In this document: piece by piece, positions 1 to 5,515 of the stretch | How the letters are laid out: every line of letters begins with the position of its first letter | How positions within the stretch are numbered: the first letter of the stretch is position 1 | DNA from: Spirochaetia bacterium | GTDB taxonomy: Bacteria > Spirochaetota > Spirochaetia > Treponematales > Breznakiellaceae | Reading direction: 5' to 3' | DNA length: 5,593 nt | Assembly (NCBI GenBank): GCA_025997655.1 | Contig: BNUW01000151.1 | Coordinates: forward strand, 1 to 5,593 | The notes under the pieces: generated by a model | The model's database searches: none | What the model was told of the DNA's origin: nothing | What the model saw: only the letters and a program-made list of their open reading frames with translations | Position numbers and translations under genes: made by a program

Positions 1-1418
1 CGGACTTTTATTCCCTCACCATGGCCCAAGGTTATTGGAAGAACGATATGGACAAGCGGGCTATCTTCGAGATGTTCTTTCGCCGACACCCCTTTGGCGG
101 CGGGTTCTCCATCTTCGCCGGCCTGGATCCCCTCCTGGAAACCCTGCGGCGTTTTTCCTTTTCCGCTGAGGATATCGCCTATTTGGAGGGCCTCAAGTTT
201 TTTGAAAAGCCCTTCCTGGATTACTTAAAAGACTTCCGCTTCAGGGGCTCCCTCTGGGCCATGGACGAAGGTACGGTGATCTTCCCCCAGGAACCGCTGA
301 TCCGCATTTCCGGCGGGCTCATCGAGTGTCAGATCATCGAGGGGATGCTGCTCAATATCGTCAACTTCCAGAGCCTTATCGCCACCAAGACCGCCCGGGT
401 GTGGCTTGCCGCAGACAAGGGTTCGGTGATGGAGTTCGGCCTCCGCCGCGCCCAGGGGCCGGATGGGGCCATGTCCGCTTCCCGGGCGGCCTTTATCGGC
501 GGCGCCTTCGGCACCTCCAATGTGCTGGCGGGTAAGGAATATGGCATCCCTGTCCTGGGAACCATGGCCCATTCCTGGATCATGGCTTTCCCCAACGAGG
601 AAGCGGCGTTCCAGGCCTACGCGGACCTCTACCCCGAATTCCCGGTGTTTCTCATCGACACCTACGATACCCTGCGGAGCGGAACCCCCGCTGCCATTAA
701 GGTGGGCAAGCGGCTGGCGGCCCAGGGGAAGAACTTCGGGGTCCGCCTGGATTCCGGGGACATGCACTACCTTTCGGTCCAGGTACGAAAACTGCTGGAT
801 GATGCGGGTTTCCCCAATGCGAAGATTTCGGTTTCCAATGACCTTGACGAAAACATCATCCAGACCCTTACCGATGCGGGGGCGCCCATAAATTCCTGGG
901 GGGTGGGCACACGGATGGTGACCGGCGGTGACGAGGCGGCTTTTTCGGGGGTCTATAAGCTGACCGCCCGGGAGGATGCTTCCGGGAAGTTGCTTCCCAC
1001 CATCAAGTTTTCGGACAACCCCGAAAAGACCACCAACCCCGGGCTAAAGCAGGTATGGCGGCTCAGGGATGCCCAGGGTATGTCCGTGGCGGATGTGCTG
1101 GGTCTTGAGGATGCGGCAAATGTTCCGAAACCGGGGAACCGCTACATCTTCTGGCATCCTGCGGCGGACTACCGGCATTTCTACCATACATTGGAGGGCG
1201 CCGCAGAACCGCTGCTCAAGCTCCGGCTGGAGGGCGGCGCGCTGACATCACCCCTGCCCCCCCTGGAAGAGATACGCCGGCATGTCAAGGCGGATCTGGA
1301 AACCTTTGATGCGAGCCACAAACGGCTCCTTAACCCCCATGTCTACAAGGTTTCCATCACCGAAGAACTCCGGCAGCTCAAGCTGGATTTAATACAATCA
1401 TACCTGGGAGATTTATAA
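1..1418 (+). CDS. pncB: Nicotinate phosphoribosyltransferase, 5'-partial
   Basis: Makes nicotinate mononucleotide from nicotinate and PRPP with ATP hydrolysis, the entry step of Preiss-Handler NAD salvage in the cytosol. Residues are counted from the ATG at 21. The family landmarks are all visible: an RRAQGPDGA stretch, GTMAHSW with H184 (the family's phosphorylated histidine), DTYDTLRSG at 213-221, VRLDSGD at 241-247, SNDLDE, WGVGTR at 293-298 and GVYKL. The frame stays open upstream of the ATG to the window edge and reads DFYSLT directly before MAQGYW. That is the conserved family N-terminus (D-x-Y-x-L-T-M-A), so the Met at 21 is internal and the true start lies before base 1. No frameshift or missing catalytic residue is seen. 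The stop at 1416-1418 is 5 bp before the next gene, which suggests co-transcription. Confidence 0.95.
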   Translation, partial: DFYSLTMAQGYWKNDMDKRAIFEMFFRRHPFGGGFSIFAGLDPLLETLRRFSFSAEDIAYLEGLKFFEKPFLDYLKDFRFRGSLWAMDEGTVIFPQEPLIRISGGLIECQIIEGMLLNIVNFQSLIATKTARVWLAADKGSVMEFGLRRAQGPDGAMSASRAAFIGGAFGTSNVLAGKEYGIPVLGTMAHSWIMAFPNEEAAFQAYADLYPEFPVFLIDTYDTLRSGTPAAIKVGKRLAAQGKNFGVRLDSGDMHYLSVQVRKLLDDAGFPNAKISVSNDLDENIIQTLTDAGAPINSWGVGTRMVTGGDEAAFSGVYKLTAREDASGKLLPTIKFSDNPEKTTNPGLKQVWRLRDAQGMSVADVLGLEDAANVPKPGNRYIFWHPAADYRHFYHTLEGAAEPLLKLRLEGGALTSPLPPLEEIRRHVKADLETFDASHKRLLNPHVYKVSITEELRQLKLDLIQSYLGDL

Positions 1419-1423
1419 GGAAC

Positions 1424-3076
1424 ATGAATGAAGTAGAACTGCGGTTTAATACCCCTAACGTCGCTCCTATCCGTATCCCCTCCGGTACTCCGGCGGAAAC
1501 CCTGCTGCCCGGTGAGGAGATTGTGGCGGTAAAAATCAACAACCAGCTCCTGCCCCTCTCCACCCGGCTGGAGATCAACGCCCTTCTGGAGCCGGTTTCC
1601 CTGAACAGCCACGAGGGCGCCATGATCTACCGCCGCTCCCTGGCTTTCCTGCTGGCCCTGGCCGGCTGGGAACTCTTCCCCGACCGGAGCCTCCGCATCG
1701 GCCATTCCCTGGGGAACGGCTATTACTACACCTTTGCTAATGACAAGAAACCCACCCCGGAAGAAATGCAGGCCCTGAAAGAGAAGATGCAGGCGCTTAT
1801 CAAAGAAGATATTCCCATCAACTGCCGGTACATTTCCTACACCGATGCGCTTGCGGAGTTTGAGAAAAACAAGCAATCCGATACCAGCATGCTCCTGGAA
1901 CACCGCAGCGAGTCCCGGATACGGGTCAACCAGTGCAAGGGTTTTTCGGACCTCTACATTGAACCCCTGGCTGTCCGCACAGGGATACTATCGGTGTTTG
2001 AGCTCATGCCCTACCAGGACGGCTTCCTCCTCCGCTTCCCCGCCTCGTGCCGTTTCCCGGTGATCGACCCCTTTGAGGACAAGCCCGGGCTTTTTTCGGT
2101 GTACCATGAATACAAACGCTGGGGGCGCATCATCGGTGTCCACGCGGTGGGGCATCTGAACCGGCTGGTTGCCGGCCGGACTATCCGGGACTATATCCGC
2201 ATCGCCGAAACCTTCCAGGAAAAGAAGCTTGCGGCAATCGCCGATAGTGTTTATGCGCGCAGAGAATCGGTGAAGGTAGTGTTAATCGCCGGGCCATCCA
2301 GTTCCGGGAAGACCACCACCGCCAAGCGGCTTTCCATTCAGCTCAAGGTCCTGGGCTTTGATCCCATTGCCATCAGCCTGGACGACTATTACGTAGGTAG
2401 TGATAAGACCCCCCTGGATGAAAAGGGCCAGCCCGATTTTGAATGTCTGGAAGCCCTGGACGTGCCCCAACTAAACGAACAGCTCCTCACCCTTTTTGAC
2501 GGCGGGGAAGTGGAACTCCCCAGTTTTGATTTTAAGAACAGCCGTCCCCGGGAAAAGGGCAGCGGCAAACGGATACGCATGGGCAGGCGATCCATCCTCA
2601 TCATTGAGGGCATCCACGGTCTGAACGATGCCCTCACCGCCCAAATCCCTGCGGGCAAAAAATTTAAAGTTTACGTTTCCGCCCTTACCCAGCTTAACCT
2701 GGACGACCACAACCGCATCCCCACCAGCGACAACCGCCTCCTGCGAAGAATCGTCCGCGACTACCAGTTCCGGGGCAAGGATGCGGCGGGAACCATTCGC
2801 ATGTGGCCCAGTGTTCAGAGCGGGGAGCAGAAACACATCTTCCCCTTCCAGGAAAGCGCCGACATGGCCTTCAACTCCGCCCTGGACTACGAATTGGCGG
2901 TGCTGAAATTTATCGCCGAACCCCAACTCCGCATGGTAAAACCCTCCATGCCGGAATACGCAGAAACGGTACGGCTCCTGGCCTTCCTGGAAAACTTCGC
3001 CCCCATCCCGCCCCAGTATGTGCCGGGGCAGAGCATCCTCCGGGAGTTTATCGGCGACAGCGAATTCCAGTACTGA
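1424..3076 (+). CDS. udk: Nucleoside (uridine-type) kinase with TGS and ThrRS-like N-terminal domains
   Basis: Predicted to phosphorylate uridine or cytidine to the monophosphate in the cytosol (pyrimidine salvage); the exact substrate is inferred from the kinase domain. Order of parts: a TGS-like beta-grasp domain at about residues 1-62; a region resembling the second additional domain of threonyl-tRNA synthetase at about 65-240; and a P-loop uridine kinase/phosphoribulokinase domain at about 275-510. The kinase shows Walker A GPSSSGKTTT at 290-299, LDDYY at 319-323, a Walker B-like ILIIEGIH at 391-398 and RRIVRDYQFRG at 441-451. The synthetase-like part keeps YRRSLAFLLALA and GHSLGNGYYY. 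However, the HxxxH zinc/editing histidines are F75 and L79, and the CxxxH motif is C171 with S175, so editing activity is unlikely. The ribosome site AAGGA (1417-1421) sits only 2 bases before ATG 1424, close to the pncB stop. At 550 residues it is full length for this fused family. Confidence 0.9.
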   Translation: MNEVELRFNTPNVAPIRIPSGTPAETLLPGEEIVAVKINNQLLPLSTRLEINALLEPVSLNSHEGAMIYRRSLAFLLALAGWELFPDRSLRIGHSLGNGYYYTFANDKKPTPEEMQALKEKMQALIKEDIPINCRYISYTDALAEFEKNKQSDTSMLLEHRSESRIRVNQCKGFSDLYIEPLAVRTGILSVFELMPYQDGFLLRFPASCRFPVIDPFEDKPGLFSVYHEYKRWGRIIGVHAVGHLNRLVAGRTIRDYIRIAETFQEKKLAAIADSVYARRESVKVVLIAGPSSSGKTTTAKRLSIQLKVLGFDPIAISLDDYYVGSDKTPLDEKGQPDFECLEALDVPQLNEQLLTLFDGGEVELPSFDFKNSRPREKGSGKRIRMGRRSILIIEGIHGLNDALTAQIPAGKKFKVYVSALTQLNLDDHNRIPTSDNRLLRRIVRDYQFRGKDAAGTIRMWPSVQSGEQKHIFPFQESADMAFNSALDYELAVLKFIAEPQLRMVKPSMPEYAETVRLLAFLENFAPIPPQYVPGQSILREFIGDSEFQY

Positions 3077-3163
3077 CATGAACACCGACCGCAGTAATTA
3101 TGCTCATCTTAGAAACCTCTAAATCAGTCGAACAGTCCACAAGGCGGTTTTTGGAGGAGTGCG

Positions 3164-3192
3164 TTGACAGACATTGATGCGTTCCTTATAAT
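3164..3192 (+). promoter_or_regulatory. Consensus-perfect sigma-70 promoter for the sigI operon
   Basis: TTGACA (3164-3169) and TATAAT (3187-3192) are separated by exactly 17 bp, a full match to the housekeeping consensus. Transcription should start near 3199, giving a leader of only about 18 bases before the sigI ATG. A ribosome-binding AGG-T-AAGG stretch lies at 3201-3208. No sigma-I-like CCCCC/CGWA pair is seen upstream, so basal sigI expression appears to depend on the housekeeping sigma factor and not on autoregulation. Confidence 0.8.
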
Positions 3193-3216
3193 ATGCTTTG
3201 AGGTAAGGCTGGGACG

Positions 3217-3936
3217 ATGGACACAGAGACAGAAGCATTAATTGATACGCTCACCCTTGCAAAGACCGATAAACGGACATTAAATGGTTTGCTCACCCGT
3301 TATATGCCATTTATCAAAAAAACTGTTTCAAGTATGTTTTATAAAAAGGAACAGCGGCAGGATTATGTAACAGACGCGATGCTTGCGTTTGCACACAGTG
3401 TTCAAACATATAATAGCGAAACCGGCTCATTTATCGCTTATGCGCAAACGGTGATACGAAACAGACTGATTGATACCGTGCGCAAGGAAATTAAAATACA
3501 AGAGCCGCTCATTTCAATTTTTATGGATGTTGATGAAAAAGACGGACAATGGGAAAATGATATAGCAGAGCGTACCTGCGATCTTGTGCAGGAACGTACT
3601 AATTTATGTGCCGAAATAGCATGTATTGATAAGGAATTTATAGAATGGGGTTTTGATTGGGAAAATCTGGTGAAAAAATGCCCCAAACAAGAACGTTCGC
3701 GGCTGACCTGTCATAAAATAGCCCGTTCAATTATCGAAAATGAAGAACTCGTGACGGAAATGCTGCAAAAACGGCAGGTCCCGGTGAGCCGTCTTTCCGC
3801 AAAAACAGGCTATTCACAAAAGATATTTGAAAAATATCGCAACTATATCGCGGCGATTGTCATGATTATGCGGGGGGATTACCCTTATATTCATTCGTTT
3901 TTACCCCAGTTCTTTTATGAGGAGGCATCGTTTTGA
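3217..3936 (+). CDS. sigI: RNA polymerase sigma factor, SigI family
   Basis: Alternative sigma factor of 239 residues, close to the ~250 typical of SigI. The N-terminal sigma-2-like domain (about 20-92) shows LLTRYMPFIKKT at 25-36, a LAFAHSVQTYNSETGSF run at 56-72 and RNRLIDTVRKE at 81-91, all in the SigI pattern. The C-terminal SigI-specific domain (about 115-225) shows EFIEWGFDWENLVKKCPK, a KIARSIIENEELV segment, a helix-turn-helix-like VSRLSAKTGYSQKIFEKYR at 190-208 and the family signature RGDYPY at 219-224. ATG 3217 is preferred because it follows an AGG/AAGG ribosome site and starts just before the family's first helix. The TGA overlaps the TTG start of the RsgI-like gene, so sigma and anti-sigma factor are translationally coupled. 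Codon use is much more AT-rich than in the genes to the left. SigI is mainly known from Firmicutes (heat stress, wall maintenance, cellulosome genes). Confidence 0.9.
   Translation: MDTETEALIDTLTLAKTDKRTLNGLLTRYMPFIKKTVSSMFYKKEQRQDYVTDAMLAFAHSVQTYNSETGSFIAYAQTVIRNRLIDTVRKEIKIQEPLISIFMDVDEKDGQWENDIAERTCDLVQERTNLCAEIACIDKEFIEWGFDWENLVKKCPKQERSRLTCHKIARSIIENEELVTEMLQKRQVPVSRLSAKTGYSQKIFEKYRNYIAAIVMIMRGDYPYIHSFLPQFFYEEASF
3921..3935 (+). promoter_or_regulatory. Ribosome-binding site fixing a TTG start for rsgI
   Basis: A strong GGAGG (3921-3925, within GAGGAGG 3919-3925) lies inside the end of sigI, 7 bases before TTG at 3933-3935. There is no ATG nearby in this frame. The reading MKGVIVRIGKKKSVVM from this TTG matches the conserved start of RsgI N-terminal domains, which settles the start. 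The stop of sigI (TGA) and the TTG share the four bases TTGA. Confidence 0.85.
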
Positions 3937-4529
3937 AAGGAGTTATTGTCCGGATAGGTAAAAAGAAAAGTGTTGTAATGCTCAATAATGGAAACATCCG
4001 CACAATTCCCAATCTTCCGAACGGTCAAATGGGGACGGTCATTGATGTATCATATAACAAGCGGAAAGTTGTTTTTTGGGCTGTTCTTGCGTTTATACTT
4101 CTTGTATGTTTCCCTATTGTGGCAATTGAAGCGTATAGCGTGAGGGCCGGATATATACAAATAACAAACGGCGAAAACGAACAAACAAACGCATCGATTG
4201 AGTTAACATATAATTATTTTAACCGGGTAATTTCTTTTTGTCCCCTTAACGATTTCGCGGTCACCCCGCTTGCCGGTATGGAATTGCGATTCAAATCTAT
4301 TACCGGCGCCTATCAAAGCATTATCGAAACATTCGGCGATACTGTTGTGGTACGGATTGCACAGGATAACCTCGTGAACGCAAAAGAGATTGAACAAAGT
4401 CTTGGCGCTGTTTCGGATAACCGTGCATTAACTATAAAGTTTGAATTGTATACCATTGCGCTGTATCGCAAGGCCTTAGAGGAATCAGGCGCACTTGAAT
4501 TTTCCGCATTGGGAAAGCAAGACGACTAA
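3933..4529 (+). CDS. rsgI: RsgI-like membrane-bound anti-sigma-I factor
   Basis: Predicted to bind SigI with its cytoplasmic N-terminus and hold it inactive at the inner membrane. Residues 1-45 form the RsgI N-terminal anti-sigma domain (MKGVIVRIGKKKSVVMLNNG, then a GQMGTVIDV turn). Residues 46-68 are one hydrophobic helix (VVFWAVLAFILLVCFPIVAI). Residues 69-198 lie outside the membrane and match the RsgI middle domain: Y74-I-Q-I, then SIEL at 88-91, and NRVI at 97-100 followed by PLND. In studied RsgI proteins this loop carries a D-x-NPS-x-EL motif where the chain cleaves itself between Asn and Pro. Here the equivalent is N86-A87-S88, so the Asn remains but Pro is lost. The protein ends after the middle domain, with no carbohydrate-binding or enzymatic sensor domain. 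The partner is the adjacent sigI gene. Family assignment is firm; the trigger signal is unknown. Confidence 0.85.
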   Translation: MKGVIVRIGKKKSVVMLNNGNIRTIPNLPNGQMGTVIDVSYNKRKVVFWAVLAFILLVCFPIVAIEAYSVRAGYIQITNGENEQTNASIELTYNYFNRVISFCPLNDFAVTPLAGMELRFKSITGAYQSIIETFGDTVVVRIAQDNLVNAKEIEQSLGAVSDNRALTIKFELYTIALYRKALEESGALEFSALGKQDD

Positions 4530-4574
4530 AAAAAAGATTGATTTACCCCCCATTTTACGCTGACCGGTTTCGTA
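4528..4574 (+). promoter_or_regulatory. Candidate sigma-I promoter of the BOF gene
   Basis: The order is an A-tract (4528-4535), ACCCCCC (4545-4551), then CGTA (4571-4574) after a 19-bp gap. Sigma-I promoters described in Bacillus and Clostridium combine an A-tract and a C-rich -35 element (ACCCCC) with a CGAA/CGTA -10 element. No good sigma-70 pair fits this gap: TATTCT at 4573-4578 has no partner at 17 bp. Transcription would start near 4580, leaving a leader of about 50 bases. I cannot verify the optimal spacing for this particular sigma factor. Confidence 0.55.
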
Positions 4575-4597
4575 TTCTATTAGTGTAAGGGGGTAAA
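4542..4597. repeat. Inverted repeat across the BOF promoter region
   Basis: TTTACCCCC (4542-4550) is perfectly complementary to GGGGGTAAA (4589-4597). A second short pairing joins TTAC (4555-4558) to GTAA (4585-4588), leaving CATT unpaired. The left arm contains the C-rich box of the candidate sigma-I promoter. The right arm is the same box on the other strand, so the site could be an operator, a bidirectional promoter or a DNA hairpin. Confidence 0.6.
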
Positions 4598-4629
4598 AAC
4601 TCCCGAAAAATACATTATGGAGGTATGGT

Positions 4630-5028
4630 ATGAAACATACGAAATTTTTGGGAAAAATAATTCCTGCGGTATTGCTTATTGCAATGTTCCTTTCGGTTGT
4701 GCTTGATCTTTCTGCACAAGATGGTGGTTATCAGGGACCCAGACCTAGACCCGAAACCGCTAATTTAGTCCTTATAACCGTTGGAGAGGCAAAAACTCTT
4801 AACAATAAGGCGTGGGTTCTTTTAAGAGGAAAAATTGAAAGTTCCCTGGGGCACGAAGATTATGTGTTTGCTGATGCTTCCGGCAGTGTCAACATCGACA
4901 TTGACGATGAAGACTGGCGAGGGCTTTTTGTAAACGAAAACGATGTGGTTGAAATTGTCGGAAAAGTAAAAAAAGCTTCTTCCGGCAAAAACATTGAAAT
5001 AGATGTAAGAACCATAAAGAAGCTATAA
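4630..5028 (+). CDS. Secreted OB-fold stress-tolerance protein, YgiW/YdeI (BOF) family
   Basis: 132 residues, matching the ~130 of YgiW/YdeI proteins. An N-terminal signal peptide is clear: K2-K9 basic end, hydrophobic 10-25, and a probable cleavage after L27-S28-A29. This leaves a mature protein beginning QDGGYQGP, close to the GGF-x-GP start seen in the family. The OB domain (about 46-132) shows VGEAKTL at 51-57, VLLRGKIESSLGHEDYVFAD at 63-82, SGSVNIDIDDEDW at 84-96, NDVVEIVGKVKK at 104-115 and IEIDVRTIKKL at 122-132. Homologues in enterobacteria are periplasmic and linked to tolerance of peroxide, metals and antimicrobial peptides; the ligand is not settled. GGAGG (4619-4623) sits 6 bases before ATG 4630. 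It follows the sigI-rsgI pair in the same direction with its own sigma-I-like promoter, so it is the obvious candidate target of that sigma factor. Confidence 0.88.
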   Translation: MKHTKFLGKIIPAVLLIAMFLSVVLDLSAQDGGYQGPRPRPETANLVLITVGEAKTLNNKAWVLLRGKIESSLGHEDYVFADASGSVNIDIDDEDWRGLFVNENDVVEIVGKVKKASSGKNIEIDVRTIKKL

Positions 5029-5067
5029 ACCGACCCTTTTCAAGCTCTGTCACTTGGGGACGCATGA

Positions 5068-5104
5068 GGACGGTGGACGGTATAACCGTTCTCCGTCCCC
5101 TTTT
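5068..5104 (+). terminator. Rho-independent terminator after the BOF gene
   Basis: GGACGG (5068-5073) pairs with CCGTCC (5093-5098). After a T-T mismatch the stem continues through G5075-C5091, G5076-T5090 and ACGGT (5077-5081) with ACCGT (5085-5089), closing a 3-base ATA loop. CC and TTTT (5101-5104) follow. An alternative outer pairing joins GGGGACG (5056-5062) to CGTCCCC (5094-5100). The T-run is short, but the stem is strong and lies about 40 bases after the BOF stop. Confidence 0.7.
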
Positions 5105-5173
5105 ACGCAAGGTTTTTGGGGATAATTTTTTACCCCATTATTTGAGCCAGTTCCAAAATAAGGATTAACCACA

Positions 5174-5239
5174 GACCTCACTGACGCCACGGACTCCTGC
5201 TTTCTTATCCTTTCCTTTGTCCGTGTTGTCCGTGAGGTC
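5174..5239. repeat. Imperfect 21-bp inverted repeat inside the element
   Basis: The arms at 5174-5194 and 5219-5239 match at 18 of 21 positions (outer GACCTCAC/GTGAGGTC and inner CACGGAC/GTCCGTG are exact). They are separated by a pyrimidine-rich 24-base loop. The right arm also contains a tandem GTCCGTG-TT-GTCCGTG. Confidence 0.75.
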
Positions 5240-5240
5240 G

Positions 5241-5267
5241 ACTTTTCCACTCTTTGGGTGGAAAAGT
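5241..5267. repeat. Perfect 10-bp hairpin inside the element
   Basis: ACTTTTCCAC (5241-5250) and GTGGAAAAGT (5258-5267) are exact complements around a 7-base loop TCTTTGG. No T-run follows directly, so it does not look like a standard terminator on the + strand. Confidence 0.75.
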
Positions 5268-5331
5268 GGTTAAATTCTTAATTTTTATTCGTGTAATTCG
5301 TGGTAGATCTTGCATTTTGGAACTGGCTCTA

Positions 5332-5347
5332 TTATTTTATAAAATAA
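5332..5347. repeat. 16-bp perfect AT-only palindrome
   Basis: TTATTTTATAAAATAA is its own reverse complement. It sits three bases after the right end of the MITE-like element and may be an insertion target or simply AT-rich spacer. Confidence 0.5.
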
Positions 5348-5389
5348 ATACATTTATTGCCATATAATAAAATTAATACAGAATATCCT

Positions 5390-5485
5390 TTATTTGTTAC
5401 ACAAAAGCACAGGGCGCATTGCACATAACGCCCAGCCGATGACATTCCGGTTGAACAGGCCGATCACCGCCGTCGGGTACTTTTT
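5390..5485 (-). pseudogene. Remnant of an IS3-type transposase (integrase core)
   Basis: Between two stops on the minus strand (complement of 5486-5488 and of 5390-5392) the frame encodes 31 residues containing AVIGLFNRNVIGWAL (5426-5470). This follows the pattern of the IS3/IS150 DDE integrase core, in which a LAVxIDLFSRxxVGWAM-type strand and turn occurs. The Asp normally in the 'IDLF' position is Gly. The neighbouring conserved WxxDITY and HSD segments are absent, as are ribosome site and start. It is a short decayed fragment with no expected function. GC is higher than in the AT-rich DNA beside it. Confidence 0.55.
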
Positions 5486-5503
5486 TTATGCGGGAAAATT
5501 CAG

Positions 5504-5509
5504 TACAAT
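5504..5509 (+). promoter_or_regulatory. Candidate -10 box for a leaderless transcript
   Basis: TACAAT (5504-5509) ends 6 bases before the ATG at 5516. With usual -10 to start spacing, transcription would begin at or next to the A of that ATG. No Shine-Dalgarno sequence precedes the ATG, since the bases are ACCCCC. The -35 position holds only a T-run (5481-5487), a weak match. Confidence 0.45.
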
Positions 5510-5515
5510 ACCCCC

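Larger units (their letters stand above)
5144..5329. mobile_element. MITE-like palindromic element, 186 bp
   Basis: The ends are a perfect 16-bp inverted repeat: GAGCCAGTTCCAAAAT (5144-5159) and its reverse complement (5314-5329). Inside are an 8-bp pair TTAACCAC/GTGGTTAA (5165-5172, 5266-5273), an imperfect 21-bp pair (5174-5194 with 5219-5239, 18 of 21 matching) and a perfect 10-bp hairpin (5241-5267). ATTATTT occurs directly before the left end (5137-5143) and one base after the right end (5331-5337), a possible target duplication in AT-rich DNA. There is no credible gene inside. The shape suggests a non-autonomous transposable or other dispersed palindromic repeat, but copy number cannot be seen here. 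Confidence 0.6.

Noticed and set aside
225..767. 180-codon open frame on the minus strand
   Set aside because: Lies wholly inside pncB, which has all its family motifs; GC-rich genes commonly leave long shadow frames. The protein shows no recognisable motif.
1343..1903. 186-codon open frame on the minus strand across the pncB-udk junction
   Set aside because: Overlaps two confidently identified genes and has no family signature.
2471..3085. 204-codon open frame on the minus strand
   Set aside because: Antisense to the kinase domain with Walker motifs intact on the + strand; no ribosome site or domain of its own.
3077..3160. Terminator expected after the kinase gene
   Set aside because: Only ACCGC/GCGGT with a loop of about 50 bases was found; no convincing stem, so read-through into sigI is possible.
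3164..3241. 25-codon frame starting TTG with GGAGGAG (3153-3159) just upstream, ending inside the start of sigI
   Set aside because: The TTG is also the -35 box of the sigI promoter, so the main transcript would not contain it. It could only be read from upstream run-through, and the peptide has no recognisable feature.
5118..5136. GGGG...CCCC hairpin with TAA/TTA extension
   Set aside because: Only 4 strong pairs plus a bulge in a T-rich stretch; too weak to call a second terminator or a sigma-I box.
5050..5250. 66-codon minus-strand frame over the terminator and palindromic element
   Set aside because: Made of inverted-repeat and terminator sequence; no ribosome site and no protein-like conservation pattern.
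5412..5433. GGGCG/CGCCC hairpin with 12-base loop
   Set aside because: Five pairs, no T-run after it, and it falls within the transposase remnant, whose codon content explains it.
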